From Rubrivivax sp. (GTDB lineage: Bacteria > Pseudomonadota > Gammaproteobacteria > Burkholderiales > Burkholderiaceae_C), in the NCBI GenBank assembly GCA_020248945.1, contig JADCGQ010000041.1, forward strand, positions 1 through 43,046: a stretch of DNA of 43,046 nucleotides. Reading direction: 5' to 3'. The stretch's first letter is position 1, and every line of letters starts with the position of its first letter. The position numbers and the translations under genes are program-made. Positions 24,831 to 32,925 of the stretch are shown piece by piece. The notes under the pieces were generated by a model. It did no database searches and was not told the DNA's origin. It saw only the letters and a program-made list of their open reading frames with translations.

Positions 24831-25517
24831 TTAGAACACCAGGGTGCGCACCCCTTGCAAAGTGCCGAGCAGGCAGACCTGCGCCCGATGCCGCGCGAAG
24901 ATGCCCACCGTCACCACGCCGGGCCACTGGTTGACCTCGGCCTCCATCGCGGCCGGGTCGGTGATCGACAGGCCGTGCACGTCGAGCAGCGGGTGGCCGT
25001 TGTCGGTCAGCACACCGGCCCGCAGCACGGCGCGGCCGCCGAGGGCTGCGAAGCGCCGCACCAGCTGCGGCACCGCCATCGCCACCACCTCCACCGGCAG
25101 CGGGTAGCGGCCCAGCACCTCGACGAGCTTGCTGCCGTCGGCGATGCAGACAAAGCGCTCGGCCAGGTCGGCGACGATCTTCTCGCGCGTCAGCGCGGCG
25201 CCACCGCCCTTGATCATGTGGCCTTGATGGTCGATCTCGTCGGCGCCGTCCACGTACACCGGCAGGCGCTCCACCGTGCCGGCCTCGACCACCGCGATGC
25301 CGTGGCGCTGCAGCCGTTGCGTGCTGCGCTCCGAGCTCGACACGGCGCCGGCCACCACCAGCGAGCCGGCCGCCACGCGCGCGGCCAACGCGTCGATGAA
25401 CAGATCGACGGTGCTGCCGGTGCCGACGCCGATCACCTGCCCGGAGGGCACATGCGCCAGCGCGGCTTCGGCGACCAGCGCCTTGAGTTGGTCTTGTGTC
25501 GGAGCGGCGTTCGTCAT
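24831..25517 (-). CDS. rpiA: Ribose-5-phosphate isomerase A
   Basis: This 228-aa isomerase interconverts ribose 5-phosphate and ribulose 5-phosphate in the pentose phosphate pathway. It has the phosphate-binding [15 protein letters not shown], the catalytic-site segment [27 protein letters not shown], and [12 protein letters not shown]. The length is normal. The ATG at 25517 ([10 protein letters not shown]) is used in place of the upstream GTG at 25541. It is divergent from pyrD with 38 bp between the starts, so both promoters must overlap there. Confidence 0.95.
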   Translation of the reverse strand: MTNAAPTQDQLKALVAEAALAHVPSGQVIGVGTGSTVDLFIDALAARVAAGSLVVAGAVSSSERSTQRLQRHGIAVVEAGTVERLPVYVDGADEIDHQGHMIKGGGAALTREKIVADLAERFVCIADGSKLVEVLGRYPLPVEVVAMAVPQLVRRFAALGGRAVLRAGVLTDNGHPLLDVHGLSITDPAAMEAEVNQWPGVVTVGIFARHRAQVCLLGTLQGVRTLVF

Positions 25518-25555
25518 GGCGGCGATTATCCGTGCCGGCATGACAATGCCTCCCC

Positions 25556-26605
25556 ATGCCGCTGATCCCGTACGCGCTGACGCGCCCCTTCCTGTTCGGC
25601 TTCGATCCCGAAGCCGCCCACGACCTGACGCTCGGCGCCATCGCCCGCACGCAGAACACGCCGGCGCAATGCCTGTGGGCCACGCCCCGCATCGACGACC
25701 CGGTGGTGGTGGCCGGCCTCGGATTCCCCAACCGCGTCGGCCTGGCCGCGGGCCTGGACAAGAACGGCCGCTGCATCGACGGCCTGGGCGCCATGGGCTT
25801 CGGCTTCATCGAGGTCGGCACCGTCACGCCGAAGGGGCAGCCGGGCAATCCGAAGCCGCGCATGTTCCGCATCCCCGAGCGGCAGGCGCTGATCAACCGC
25901 CTGGGCTTCAACAACGAGGGCCTGGAGTCGTTCCTGGCCAACGTGCAGCGCGCGCGCAGCTTCCGTGCCGGCGGCGGCGTGCTGGGCCTGAACATCGGCA
26001 AGAACGCGGCCACGCCCATCGAGCGCGCGGCAGACGACTACCTGCTGGGCCTGGCCGGCGTCTACCCGCACGCCGACTACGTGACGGTGAACATCTCGAG
26101 CCCCAACACGCAGAACCTGCGCGCCTTGCAGAGCGACGCCGCGCTCGACCTGCTGCTCTCGGTGCTGATGGAGCGCCGGGCCGAACTCGCGCGCGAGCAC
26201 GGCCGCCTGGTGCCCCTGTTCGTGAAGATCGCGCCCGACCTCGAGCCCGCGCAGGTGGAGCTGATCGCGGCCACGCTGGCGAAGAACGGTGTCGACGGCG
26301 TCATCGCCACCAACACCACGGTGGCGCGCGACGCCGTGCAGGGCCTGCGGCATGCGGCCGAGACCGGCGGCCTGAGCGGCGCGCCGGTGTTCGAGGCCAG
26401 CAACCGGGTGATCCGGCTGCTGCGCGGCGTGCTGCCGGCGGGCTTCCCGATCGTCGGCGTGGGCGGGGTGATGAGCGGCGCCGATGCGCGCGCCAAGCTC
26501 GAGGCCGGCGCCGACCTGGTGCAGATCTACACCGGGCTCATCTACCGCGGCCCCGAGATCGTCGGCGAGGCCGCGCAGGCCATGCAGGGCTTCGTGCGGC
26601 GCTGA
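25556..26605 (+). CDS. pyrD: Dihydroorotate dehydrogenase (quinone), class 2
   Basis: This 349-aa flavoprotein oxidises dihydroorotate to orotate in pyrimidine synthesis and passes electrons to membrane quinones. The N-terminal helical extension ([25 protein letters not shown]) marks class 2. The FMN and active-site motifs are [29 protein letters not shown] with the catalytic serine, and [27 protein letters not shown]. Length is normal. It converges with the lipoprotein hydrolase gene 13 bp after its stop, with no clear terminator. Confidence 0.96.
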   Translation: MPLIPYALTRPFLFGFDPEAAHDLTLGAIARTQNTPAQCLWATPRIDDPVVVAGLGFPNRVGLAAGLDKNGRCIDGLGAMGFGFIEVGTVTPKGQPGNPKPRMFRIPERQALINRLGFNNEGLESFLANVQRARSFRAGGGVLGLNIGKNAATPIERAADDYLLGLAGVYPHADYVTVNISSPNTQNLRALQSDAALDLLLSVLMERRAELAREHGRLVPLFVKIAPDLEPAQVELIAATLAKNGVDGVIATNTTVARDAVQGLRHAAETGGLSGAPVFEASNRVIRLLRGVLPAGFPIVGVGGVMSGADARAKLEAGADLVQIYTGLIYRGPEIVGEAAQAMQGFVRR

Positions 26606-26618
26606 CACAGCGCTGCGC

Positions 26619-27425
26619 TCAGCGCAGCAGCGTGTCCAGCGTGTCGCCGGCCCAGCGCCGCAGGGCCGCCACCGCCGCGGGCTGCGGCGGGCCCTCGCCG
26701 CAGGCGCGCACGGCCAGGGCCTCGGTGTCCTCGCCCTCGGCGTCGACATGCGTGGCCTGCGACGGAAACACCAGCGCCACCCCGGCGGCGCGCAAGGCCG
26801 GCAGCGCCAGCTGCGCGGCGTTGCAGCGCACGGGCGGCGCCATCGTCGCGGCCAGGCGGCCGGGGCCGAGCCGGGCCTGCAGGGCCTGCAGCGCGGCCTG
26901 CAGCGGTGCGGCGCCGACGGGGTCGAACAAGAGGACCCCGGCCACGCGCCCGGGCGCCTGCCGCACCAGCGCCGCCCCCACCCGCGCCGCGAACAGGCCA
27001 CCCGCCGAGTGCCCCGCCAACACGATGCGCGCCGGCGCGGCACGGCCATCGGGCGCTCGCGCAGCCGGCGACAGCCACCAGCGCGCCAAGGCCTCGGCCA
27101 GTGCCGGGGCACCACCGGCCACGCCCGCGCCGCTGTCGGCGTTGAGACACAAGGTGGCCACGCCCCGCGCGGCCAGCGCCGCTGCCGTGCCGCGCAGGTT
27201 GGCGCAGCGGCGCGCGAATCCATGCTGCGCCAGCACCCAGGCGCGCGGCTCGGTGGCCGGCAGATGCCACTCCACATCGATACCAGCACCCGCAAGTTCG
27301 ATGCGATCGAAGGCGCGCGTCACGCCGGTTGGCAGCGGCTGCTGCGGGGGCAGCTGGGCGCAACCCGCCAGCGCCAGCAACAGGGCCAGGCTGGCGAGCA
27401 GCCGCCGGCCGCGGCCGTCAGTCAC
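26619..27425 (-). CDS. Alpha/beta-hydrolase lipoprotein
   Basis: This 268-aa protein has a lipoprotein signal (LLASLALLLALAGC, lipidated C22) followed by an alpha/beta hydrolase with nucleophile S140 in GHSAGG, an oxyanion-type HGF segment (LAQHGFARRC, about residues 66-75) and a late histidine (QATHVDAEG). It is likely a membrane-anchored periplasmic esterase or lipase. The GTG at 27425 overlaps the end of the gamma-glutamyltransferase gene by 8 nt and has GAGG upstream. The substrate is unknown. It closes the minus-strand group that contains the gamma-glutamyltransferase. Confidence 0.75.
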   Translation of the reverse strand: MTDGRGRRLLASLALLLALAGCAQLPPQQPLPTGVTRAFDRIELAGAGIDVEWHLPATEPRAWVLAQHGFARRCANLRGTAAALAARGVATLCLNADSGAGVAGGAPALAEALARWWLSPAARAPDGRAAPARIVLAGHSAGGLFAARVGAALVRQAPGRVAGVLLFDPVGAAPLQAALQALQARLGPGRLAATMAPPVRCNAAQLALPALRAAGVALVFPSQATHVDAEGEDTEALAVRACGEGPPQPAAVAALRRWAGDTLDTLLR

Positions 27426-29241
27426 CCCGCACCTCGCCTTCGCGCCGCGGGTCGGCCGCGGCGCGCCAGCCCGCGCCCACCCGCTGCAACGCGTGCAGGC
27501 CGGTGGCCAGCGCCATCGGCTGCAGCGTGTGGCCGCGGGCGCGCAGGGCGGCCAGCGTGCTGTCGCTGAGCCGGCCGGCCTCGACAAAGGTGGTGGCGCC
27601 GTTGAGGCTGGCCACCAGCGGCGCGGCGAGCGCGTCGTCCAGGCGCTGGCCGCGCTCCAGCGTGTCGACGATCACGCGCGCCACCGCGGGGATGATGAAC
27701 GGCCCCAGCGCCGAGCCCAGCACCAGCACCGGCTCGCCCAGGCCGGGCCCGCGGCTGCGGTCGAACACCACCGTGGGGCTCATGCTCGACCGCGGGCGCT
27801 TGCCCGGCTGCACGCGGTTGGCCAGCAGCCGGCCCTGCGCGTCACGCGGGCTGAGGGCGAAGTCGGTGAGCTGGTTGTTCAGCAGAAAGCCGCCGGGCAG
27901 GCCGGTACCGCCGTCGCTGACGATGTGCGCACCGAACTGCGCCTCGATGCTGCTGGTGAGCGCGACGACGCCGCCCTCGCCGTCGGCCACGCTCAGGTGC
28001 GTGGTGCCGAGCGCTTCGGCCTGCACCAGGGCGCCCTGGGTCGACGCGCCCGCGGGCTCGCCGGCCTCCACCGGCCCCAGGCTGCGCGGTCCCAGCAGCG
28101 CGGCGCGGCTGCGCAGGTAGGCCGGCTGCAGCAGGCTGCGCCAGGTGCCGCCGGGGGCGGCCGTGAAATCGGGGTCGGCGAGGTAGCGCCCACGGTCGGC
28201 GAAGGCCAGGCGCGACAGCTCGGCGAAGCGGTGCAGGCGCTCGGCTTCGTCGGCCGACGGCTGCGATGCCTGCGCCACCGCCTGCCCGAGCCCCAGCATC
28301 TGCGCCACCGCCACGCCGCCCGATGAGGGCGGCGGAAACCCGCACACGCGCCAGCGCTCGCGCCAGTCCACACACAGCGGCTCGCGTTCGATGGCGCGGT
28401 AGGCCGCGAGGTCGGCCTCGGCCAGCACGCCCGGCCGCTGCGCATGGCCGCGCACCCGCGCCACGATGTCGGCCGCCACGACGCCCTGCTGCATCACGCC
28501 CGCGCCTTCGGCGGCCACGCGGCGCAGCACCGCCGCCAGCGCGGGGTTGCGCACGCGCTCGCCCACGGCCCGCGGCGAGCCGTCGGCGCGGAAGAACATC
28601 GCGGCGGCGCGGGCGTCGTCGCGCAGCGCGGGCGTGTCGCTCAGCTGGCGGTGCAGCCGCGGCCCGATCGGTGCGCCGGCTTCGGCCAGCGCGATGGCCG
28701 GTGCCAGCAACCGGGCCCAGGGCAGCCGGCCGCCTTGCGCGTGCGCTGCCGCCCACATCGCCACCGCGCCGGGCACCCCCACGGCACGGCCGCTGCGCTG
28801 CGCGTCGCGCTGCGTCAGCGGGCGGCCGTCGGGGGCCAGGAAGAGTGCATCGCTGGCGGCGGCAGGTGCGGTCTCGCGGCCGTCCCAGGCGCGCAGGTGC
28901 CGGCCGTTCCAGTGCAGCAGCAAGGCGCCGCCGCCGATGCCACTGCTCTGCGGCTCCACGACGCCCAGCACAAAGGCCGTGGCGATGGCCGCGTCAAGCG
29001 CGTTGCCGCCTTCGCGCAGCACCGCCACGCCGGCATCGGCCGCCAGCGGGTGGGCGGCCGCCACCGCATGGCGGGCGAAGTCGCGCGCGGGTCGTGCGGC
29101 AAGACCGCTGGCAACCTCGGGCGCGAGGTCACCAGCCGGCGCCGGGGACGAAGGCGAGCTTGGCGCTGCACAGCCGGCCAGCAGCAGCCACCCCGCCAGC
29201 GCGCAGCACCTCCATCGCAGACGCGCCGTCAATCCGGTCAC
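27418..29241 (-). CDS. ggt: Gamma-glutamyltransferase, lipoprotein form
   Basis: This 607-aa gamma-glutamyltransferase hydrolyses or transfers the gamma-glutamyl group of glutathione in the periplasm. It is made as a precursor that cleaves itself before the nucleophile T413 in LGTTHLSV. The glutamate-binding R122 lies in WDGRET, and GGFLLNNQLTDF and KRPRSSMSPT are family motifs. Unlike many GGTs, it has a lipoprotein signal (LAGWLLLAGC, C24), so it is probably membrane-anchored. The GTG at 29241 overlaps the upstream gene's stop (GTGA). The frame stays open upstream to 30282, but that stretch only mirrors other genes. Confidence 0.92.
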   Translation of the reverse strand: MTGLTARLRWRCCALAGWLLLAGCAAPSSPSSPAPAGDLAPEVASGLAARPARDFARHAVAAAHPLAADAGVAVLREGGNALDAAIATAFVLGVVEPQSSGIGGGALLLHWNGRHLRAWDGRETAPAAASDALFLAPDGRPLTQRDAQRSGRAVGVPGAVAMWAAAHAQGGRLPWARLLAPAIALAEAGAPIGPRLHRQLSDTPALRDDARAAAMFFRADGSPRAVGERVRNPALAAVLRRVAAEGAGVMQQGVVAADIVARVRGHAQRPGVLAEADLAAYRAIEREPLCVDWRERWRVCGFPPPSSGGVAVAQMLGLGQAVAQASQPSADEAERLHRFAELSRLAFADRGRYLADPDFTAAPGGTWRSLLQPAYLRSRAALLGPRSLGPVEAGEPAGASTQGALVQAEALGTTHLSVADGEGGVVALTSSIEAQFGAHIVSDGGTGLPGGFLLNNQLTDFALSPRDAQGRLLANRVQPGKRPRSSMSPTVVFDRSRGPGLGEPVLVLGSALGPFIIPAVARVIVDTLERGQRLDDALAAPLVASLNGATTFVEAGRLSDSTLAALRARGHTLQPMALATGLHALQRVGAGWRAAADPRREGEVRGD

Positions 29242-29678
29242 CAGGCGCGCACCACCGCCGCAAACTTCACCACGCGCTGCGTCACCTTGCCGAAGTTCTC
29301 GGTGATCTGGCACGAGGGCTCGAGCATCTTGCCGTTGTTCATCGACGAGGTCTTCAACTCGGCGATCGCACCGGCCGCATCGCGCAGCAACTCGTCCACC
29401 ACCGCGGCGCGCTGGCCGCTGTTGCCGCTGGACAGAAACACCACGTCGCCGGGTTTCAGGTTGGCAGGCTCGAGGTTGGCGCGCCAGTCCGCGGCCATGT
29501 TGCCGCGCGGGCGCTGGCCGGTGCGCTGCTCGATGTAGTCGACCGAGTAGCCCTTCTTGGCGATCCACTCGGCGCAGCGGTTGACGAAGCCACTGCTGGC
29601 CTGGGCCCAGGCGAACGAAGGCAACAGGCACACCAGGAAGACAGCCCGGTGCAGAGCCCGGGATTGCATGGGCAGCAT
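29238..29678 (-). CDS. Small secreted protein, weakly CHAP-like
   Basis: This 146-aa protein has a signal peptide ending near LPSFAWA and a mature part of about 120 aa. The mature sequence has C35 in FVNRCAEWIAKKG, a GNMAADW segment and PGDVVFLSSGNSGQRAAVVDEL. That order (cysteine, then GDVV, then a VAVV strand) recalls CHAP amidases, but the usual catalytic histidine before the last strand is missing (QRAAVV). It may be a non-catalytic relative or an unrelated protein. The ATG at 29678 is supported by GGAGG with 5-nt spacing. It is coupled to ggt by a GTGA overlap. Confidence 0.65.
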   Translation of the reverse strand: MLPMQSRALHRAVFLVCLLPSFAWAQASSGFVNRCAEWIAKKGYSVDYIEQRTGQRPRGNMAADWRANLEPANLKPGDVVFLSSGNSGQRAAVVDELLRDAAGAIAELKTSSMNNGKMLEPSCQITENFGKVTQRVVKFAAVVRAW

Positions 29679-29765
29679 GAACACCTCCGACGGCGTTGAA
29701 GCGGGGGACTGAGCCTAGCGCTGCGGCTGCTCGCTGCCAAGCCGCCGTGACCCCGGAACCGCTCG

Positions 29766-30407
29766 TCAGTGCAGCGGCACGCCTGTCTTCGATTGCAGTT
29801 CGTCGCGCGTGACGCCTGGCGCCAGCTCCACCACCTTCAGGCCGTGCGGCGTGACGTCCATCACCGCGAGGTCGGTGATGATGCGGTCGACCACGCCCAC
29901 GCCCGTGAGCGGCAGCGTGCACTGCGGCAGGATCTTCATCTCGAAGCCCGAGCCGTCCTTCTTGCGCGCCACATGCTCCATCAGCACGACGACGTTCTTC
30001 ACGCCGGCCACCAGGTCCATGGCGCCGCCCATGCCCTTGACCATCTTGCCGGGGATCATCCAGTTGGCCAGGTCGCCCTTGGCCGACACCTGCATGGCGC
30101 CCAGGATCGACAGGTTGATCTTGCCGCCGCGGATCATCGCGAAGCTGTCGTGGCTGCCGAAGATGCTGCTGCCGGGCAGCGTGGTGACGGTCTGCTTGCC
30201 GGCGTTGATGAGGTCGGCGTCGACCTCGCTCTCGTCGGGGAAGGCGCCGATGCCGAGCATGCCGTTTTCGCTCTGCAGCCACACCTCCATCTCGGCCGGC
30301 ACGAAGTTGGCCACCAGCGTGGGCAGGCCGATGCCGAGGTTGACGTAGTAGCCGTCTTGCAGTTCGCGGGCCGCGCGCGCGGCCATCTCGTCGTGGGTCC
30401 AGGGCAT
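29766..30407 (-). CDS. scoB: 3-oxoacid CoA-transferase subunit B
   Basis: This 213-aa beta subunit of a succinyl-CoA:3-ketoacid CoA-transferase (SCOT type) moves CoA between succinyl-CoA and acetoacetate. The catalytic glutamate is E47 in the SENG motif. Other family signatures are [33 protein letters not shown] and [24 protein letters not shown]. It starts 10 bp after scoA and the two form the enzyme. PcaJ-type 3-oxoadipate transferases are close relatives and cannot be excluded, but no other beta-ketoadipate genes are nearby. Confidence 0.9.
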   Translation of the reverse strand: MPWTHDEMAARAARELQDGYYVNLGIGLPTLVANFVPAEMEVWLQSENGMLGIGAFPDESEVDADLINAGKQTVTTLPGSSIFGSHDSFAMIRGGKINLSILGAMQVSAKGDLANWMIPGKMVKGMGGAMDLVAGVKNVVVLMEHVARKKDGSGFEMKILPQCTLPLTGVGVVDRIITDLAVMDVTPHGLKVVELAPGVTRDELQSKTGVPLH

Positions 30408-30417
30408 GGTCGTGTCC

Positions 30418-31125
30418 TCAGCCTTTGGGGTTCTGCTTCGTGGTGCGCTTCTCGATGCGCTTCTCGGGCGTGGCGTTCAGCACGAGGCGGTGCACGTAGA
30501 TGCCGGGCAGGTGGATCGAGTCGGGGTCGAGGCTGCCGGTCTCGACGATCTCCTCGACCTCGACGACGCTGATCCTGCCGGCCATGATCACCGCCGGGTT
30601 GAAGTTGCGCGCCGTGCGGCGGAACACCAGGTTGCCGGACTTGTCGGCCTTCCAGGCCTTGCCCAGGCTCACGTCGGGCACGAGCGCGCGCTCCATGACG
30701 TAGACCTCGCCGTCGAACTCGCGCGTTTCCTTGCCCTCGGCCACCAGCGTGCCGACGCCCGTCTTGGTGAAGAAGGCCGGGATGCCCGCACCGCCGGCGC
30801 GCAGCTTCTCGGCCAACGTGCCCTGCGGCGTGAAGTCCAGGGCCAGTTCACCGGCCAGGTACTGGCGCTCGAACTCCTTGTTCTCGCCGACGTAGCTGCT
30901 GATCATCTTCGTGATCTGCCGCGTGGTCAGCAGCTTGCCGAGGCCGAAACCGTCGACGCCGGCGTTGTTGCTGATGGCGGTGAGGTTCTTCGCGCCACTG
31001 TCGCGCAAGGCATCGATCAGCGCCTCGGGGATGCCGCAGAGGCCAAAGCCGCCGACGGCGAGCAAGTGGCCGTCGTGGACGATGCCGTCCAGCGCAGCGG
31101 CGGCGCTGGGATAGATCTTGTTCAT
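30418..31125 (-). CDS. scoA: 3-oxoacid CoA-transferase subunit A
   Basis: This 235-aa alpha subunit pairs with scoB. It begins [37 protein letters not shown], the glycine-rich CoA-binding start typical of the family, and carries [15 protein letters not shown] and [13 protein letters not shown]. Together the subunits activate acetoacetate for use as carbon, often in ketone or polyhydroxybutyrate metabolism. It is the first gene of the transcript. A perfect 20-bp dyad lies 50-69 bp upstream of its start and may control it. Confidence 0.92.
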   Translation of the reverse strand: MNKIYPSAAAALDGIVHDGHLLAVGGFGLCGIPEALIDALRDSGAKNLTAISNNAGVDGFGLGKLLTTRQITKMISSYVGENKEFERQYLAGELALDFTPQGTLAEKLRAGGAGIPAFFTKTGVGTLVAEGKETREFDGEVYVMERALVPDVSLGKAWKADKSGNLVFRRTARNFNPAVIMAGRISVVEVEEIVETGSLDPDSIHLPGIYVHRLVLNATPEKRIEKRTTKQNPKG

Positions 31126-31174
31126 GGGGTCACGGTCTCCTGCGTGGGCCTGGCGGGGCGAGGCCGGCAGGGTA

Positions 31175-31194
31175 CTACGTATGGCATTACGTAG
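31175..31194. promoter_or_regulatory. 20-bp perfect dyad CTACGTA-N6-TACGTAG
   Basis: Two perfect 7-bp arms flank TGGCAT in the 110-bp divergent gap between scoA (start 31125) and the thioesterase gene (start 31236). The size and symmetry match sites of LuxR/NarL-type or TetR regulators. The PAS-LuxR protein encoded two genes downstream is the nearest candidate to bind it. Binding is inference. Confidence 0.6.
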
Positions 31195-31235
31195 GCAGTC
31201 CGTAAGATCGCTTAACCCGCAAACCGAGTCCGCCC

Positions 31236-31673
31236 ATGGCCCGCCACGACATCGCCCCGTCCCTTGCCCCCGTCGACGCCCTGCAGCAGGCGCTGCACGA
31301 CGTGTTCGCTCCCTGGGTGCGCGAGCTGCACCTGCGCGTTCAGGCCGCCTCGCTCGGCGAGGTGCGCCTCGTGCTGCCGGTGGCGCCGCAGCACGTGCAC
31401 GCCGGCGGCGTGCTGTGCGGGCAGACGATGATGGCCGCCGCCGACAGCGCCATGGTGCTGGCGGTGATGACGCACCTGGGCAGCTTCAAGCCCATGACCA
31501 CGGTGCAGCTGCAGACCAGCTTCCTGCGCGGCGTGAAGGGCGACGCCGGCGAGGTGCAACTGGTGGCGCGGGTGCTGAAGATGGGCCGCAACCTGGTGTT
31601 CGGCGAGGTCGAGCTGCTCACGCCCGGTGGCGAGCTCGCGGCGCACACCACCACCACCTACGCGCTGCTGTGA
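31236..31673 (+). CDS. PaaI-type hotdog acyl-CoA thioesterase
   Basis: This 145-aa single hotdog-fold protein shows the PaaI-like motif HVHAGGVLCGQTMMAAADSAMVLAV (about residues 53-77) followed by the strands TVQLQTSFLRG and GRNLVFGEVELL. Such enzymes hydrolyse acyl- or aryl-CoA thioesters. It is divergent from the CoA-transferase operon and overlaps the PAS-LuxR gene by 4 nt (GTGA), so it is likely coexpressed with its regulator. The preferred acyl group is not predictable. Confidence 0.82.
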   Translation: MARHDIAPSLAPVDALQQALHDVFAPWVRELHLRVQAASLGEVRLVLPVAPQHVHAGGVLCGQTMMAAADSAMVLAVMTHLGSFKPMTTVQLQTSFLRGVKGDAGEVQLVARVLKMGRNLVFGEVELLTPGGELAAHTTTTYALL

Positions 31674-32239
31674 CGCCCAGCGTCGCCGACTACCGCACCG
31701 CCTTCGACCTGGCCCCGGTGGGCCTGGTGCTGTCACGCGAGCGGCTGATGGTGGACGTGAACCGCGAGCTGCTGCGCATCTTCGGTGCCGATCGCGAGCA
31801 GCTCATCGGCCGCAGCTTCGAGCTGCTGTACCCCACGGCCGACGAGTTCGCGCGCACCGGCGAGCGCATCGCGGCGCAGCTCGACGCCGACGGCCGCTAC
31901 GCCGACGAGCGCGTGATGAAGCGCGTGGGTGGCCCCGCGGCGGGCGAGCTGTTCTGGTGCCACGTCCTGGGCCGCGCGCTCGACCCGGCCCGCCCGCACG
32001 CCGAGGGCATCTGGGCCTTCGAGGACCTGAGCGCGCAGCGCGTGCTGGCCGTGCAGCTGACCCCGCGCGAGCGCGAGGTGGCCGCCCTGCTGGTGCAGGG
32101 CCTCACCAGCAAGGGCGTGGGCCGCCATCTGGGCATCAGCCCGCGCACGGTGGACGTGTACCGCGCCCGCCTGATGAAGAAGACCGGCGCGGCCACGACG
32201 CCCGAACTGGTGACGAAGCTGCTACAACGCGGACCATGA
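31670..32239 (+). CDS. PAS-LuxR transcriptional regulator
   Basis: This 189-aa regulator has an N-terminal PAS sensor (about residues 5-115; YRTAFDLAPVGLVLSRERLMVDVN, IFGADREQLIGRSFELLYP, then a HVLGRALD segment) and a C-terminal LuxR-type helix-turn-helix (LTPREREVAALLVQGLTSKG, then ISPRTVDVYRARLMKKTGA). It lacks a receiver domain, so a ligand or redox signal on the PAS domain probably drives it. The GTG start overlaps the thioesterase stop, and the next gene begins by an ATGA overlap. Its likely site is the dyad at 31175-31194, between the operons it might regulate. Confidence 0.87.
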   Translation: MTPSVADYRTAFDLAPVGLVLSRERLMVDVNRELLRIFGADREQLIGRSFELLYPTADEFARTGERIAAQLDADGRYADERVMKRVGGPAAGELFWCHVLGRALDPARPHAEGIWAFEDLSAQRVLAVQLTPREREVAALLVQGLTSKGVGRHLGISPRTVDVYRARLMKKTGAATTPELVTKLLQRGP

Positions 32240-32925
32240 TCACCGTCCATCACCTCGAAAACTCGCGCTCGCAACGCGTGCTGTGGCTGCTCGAAGAACT
32301 CGGCGCGCCCTACACCGTGAAGCGCTACGCCCGCAACCCGAAGACCATGCTCGCGCCGCCCGAGCTGAAGGCCGTGCACCCGCTGGGCAAGAGCCCCGTC
32401 ATCACCGACGACGGCACGGTGGTGGCCGAAAGCGGCGCCATCGTCGAGTACCTTTGCGAGGTGCATGGCCAGGGCCAGGGTCAAGGCCGTCTGAAGCCGG
32501 CTGCCGGCACGCCCGAGGCACGGCGCTTCACCTACTGGCTGCACTTCTCCGAAGGCAGCCTGATGCCGCCGCTGCTGGTGGCGCTGATCTTCGCCAAGGT
32601 CAGGAGTGCGCCCGTGCCCTTCTTCGTCAAGCCCATCGTCAAGGGCATCGCGGCGCAGGTGCACAAGGCCTACATCGACCCCAACGTCAACAGCCTGCTG
32701 GCCTTCATGGAGGCCGAGCTCGCCTCGCGCGAGTGGTTCGCGGGCGCTGAGTTCACGGCCGCCGACGTGCAGATGAGCTACCCGGTGGAAGCCGCCGCCG
32801 CCGGCCGCGCCGGCTTCCACGCGCAGAGCCACCCGAAGCTGCACGCCTGGCTGCAGCGCTGCCAGGCGCGGCCGGCCTACCAGCGCGCGCTGGCCGCCGG
32901 CGGGCCGTACAGCGTCATTCCGTGA
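32236..32925 (+). CDS. Glutathione S-transferase family protein
   Basis: This 229-aa glutathione transferase has a thioredoxin-fold N-terminal domain ([26 protein letters not shown], with SRSQR as the glutathione-activating region and ESGAIVEYL for the gamma-glutamyl site) and a helical C-terminal domain ([16 protein letters not shown]). The GQGQGQGR stretch near residue 78 is a short low-complexity insert. It conjugates or reduces electrophiles with glutathione; the substrate is unknown. The ATG overlaps the PAS-LuxR stop, completing a three-gene unit. Its last 11 bp overlap the 3' end of the convergent fusion gene. Confidence 0.9.
   Translation: MITVHHLENSRSQRVLWLLEELGAPYTVKRYARNPKTMLAPPELKAVHPLGKSPVITDDGTVVAESGAIVEYLCEVHGQGQGQGRLKPAAGTPEARRFTYWLHFSEGSLMPPLLVALIFAKVRSAPVPFFVKPIVKGIAAQVHKAYIDPNVNSLLAFMEAELASREWFAGAEFTAADVQMSYPVEAAAAGRAGFHAQSHPKLHAWLQRCQARPAYQRALAAGGPYSVIP

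Noticed and set aside
25276..28326. 1016-codon plus-strand frame across rpiA, pyrD and the lipoprotein genes
   Set aside because: Real genes with catalytic motifs occupy other frames throughout. This frame is Arg/Ala/Pro-rich with no recognisable domain.
27418..30282. Apparent 954-aa fusion extending gamma-glutamyltransferase upstream through the secreted protein and scoB
   Set aside because: Upstream of 29241 the frame merely mirrors scoB and the 146-aa gene. The GTG at 29241 followed by a lipoprotein signal peptide is the natural start.
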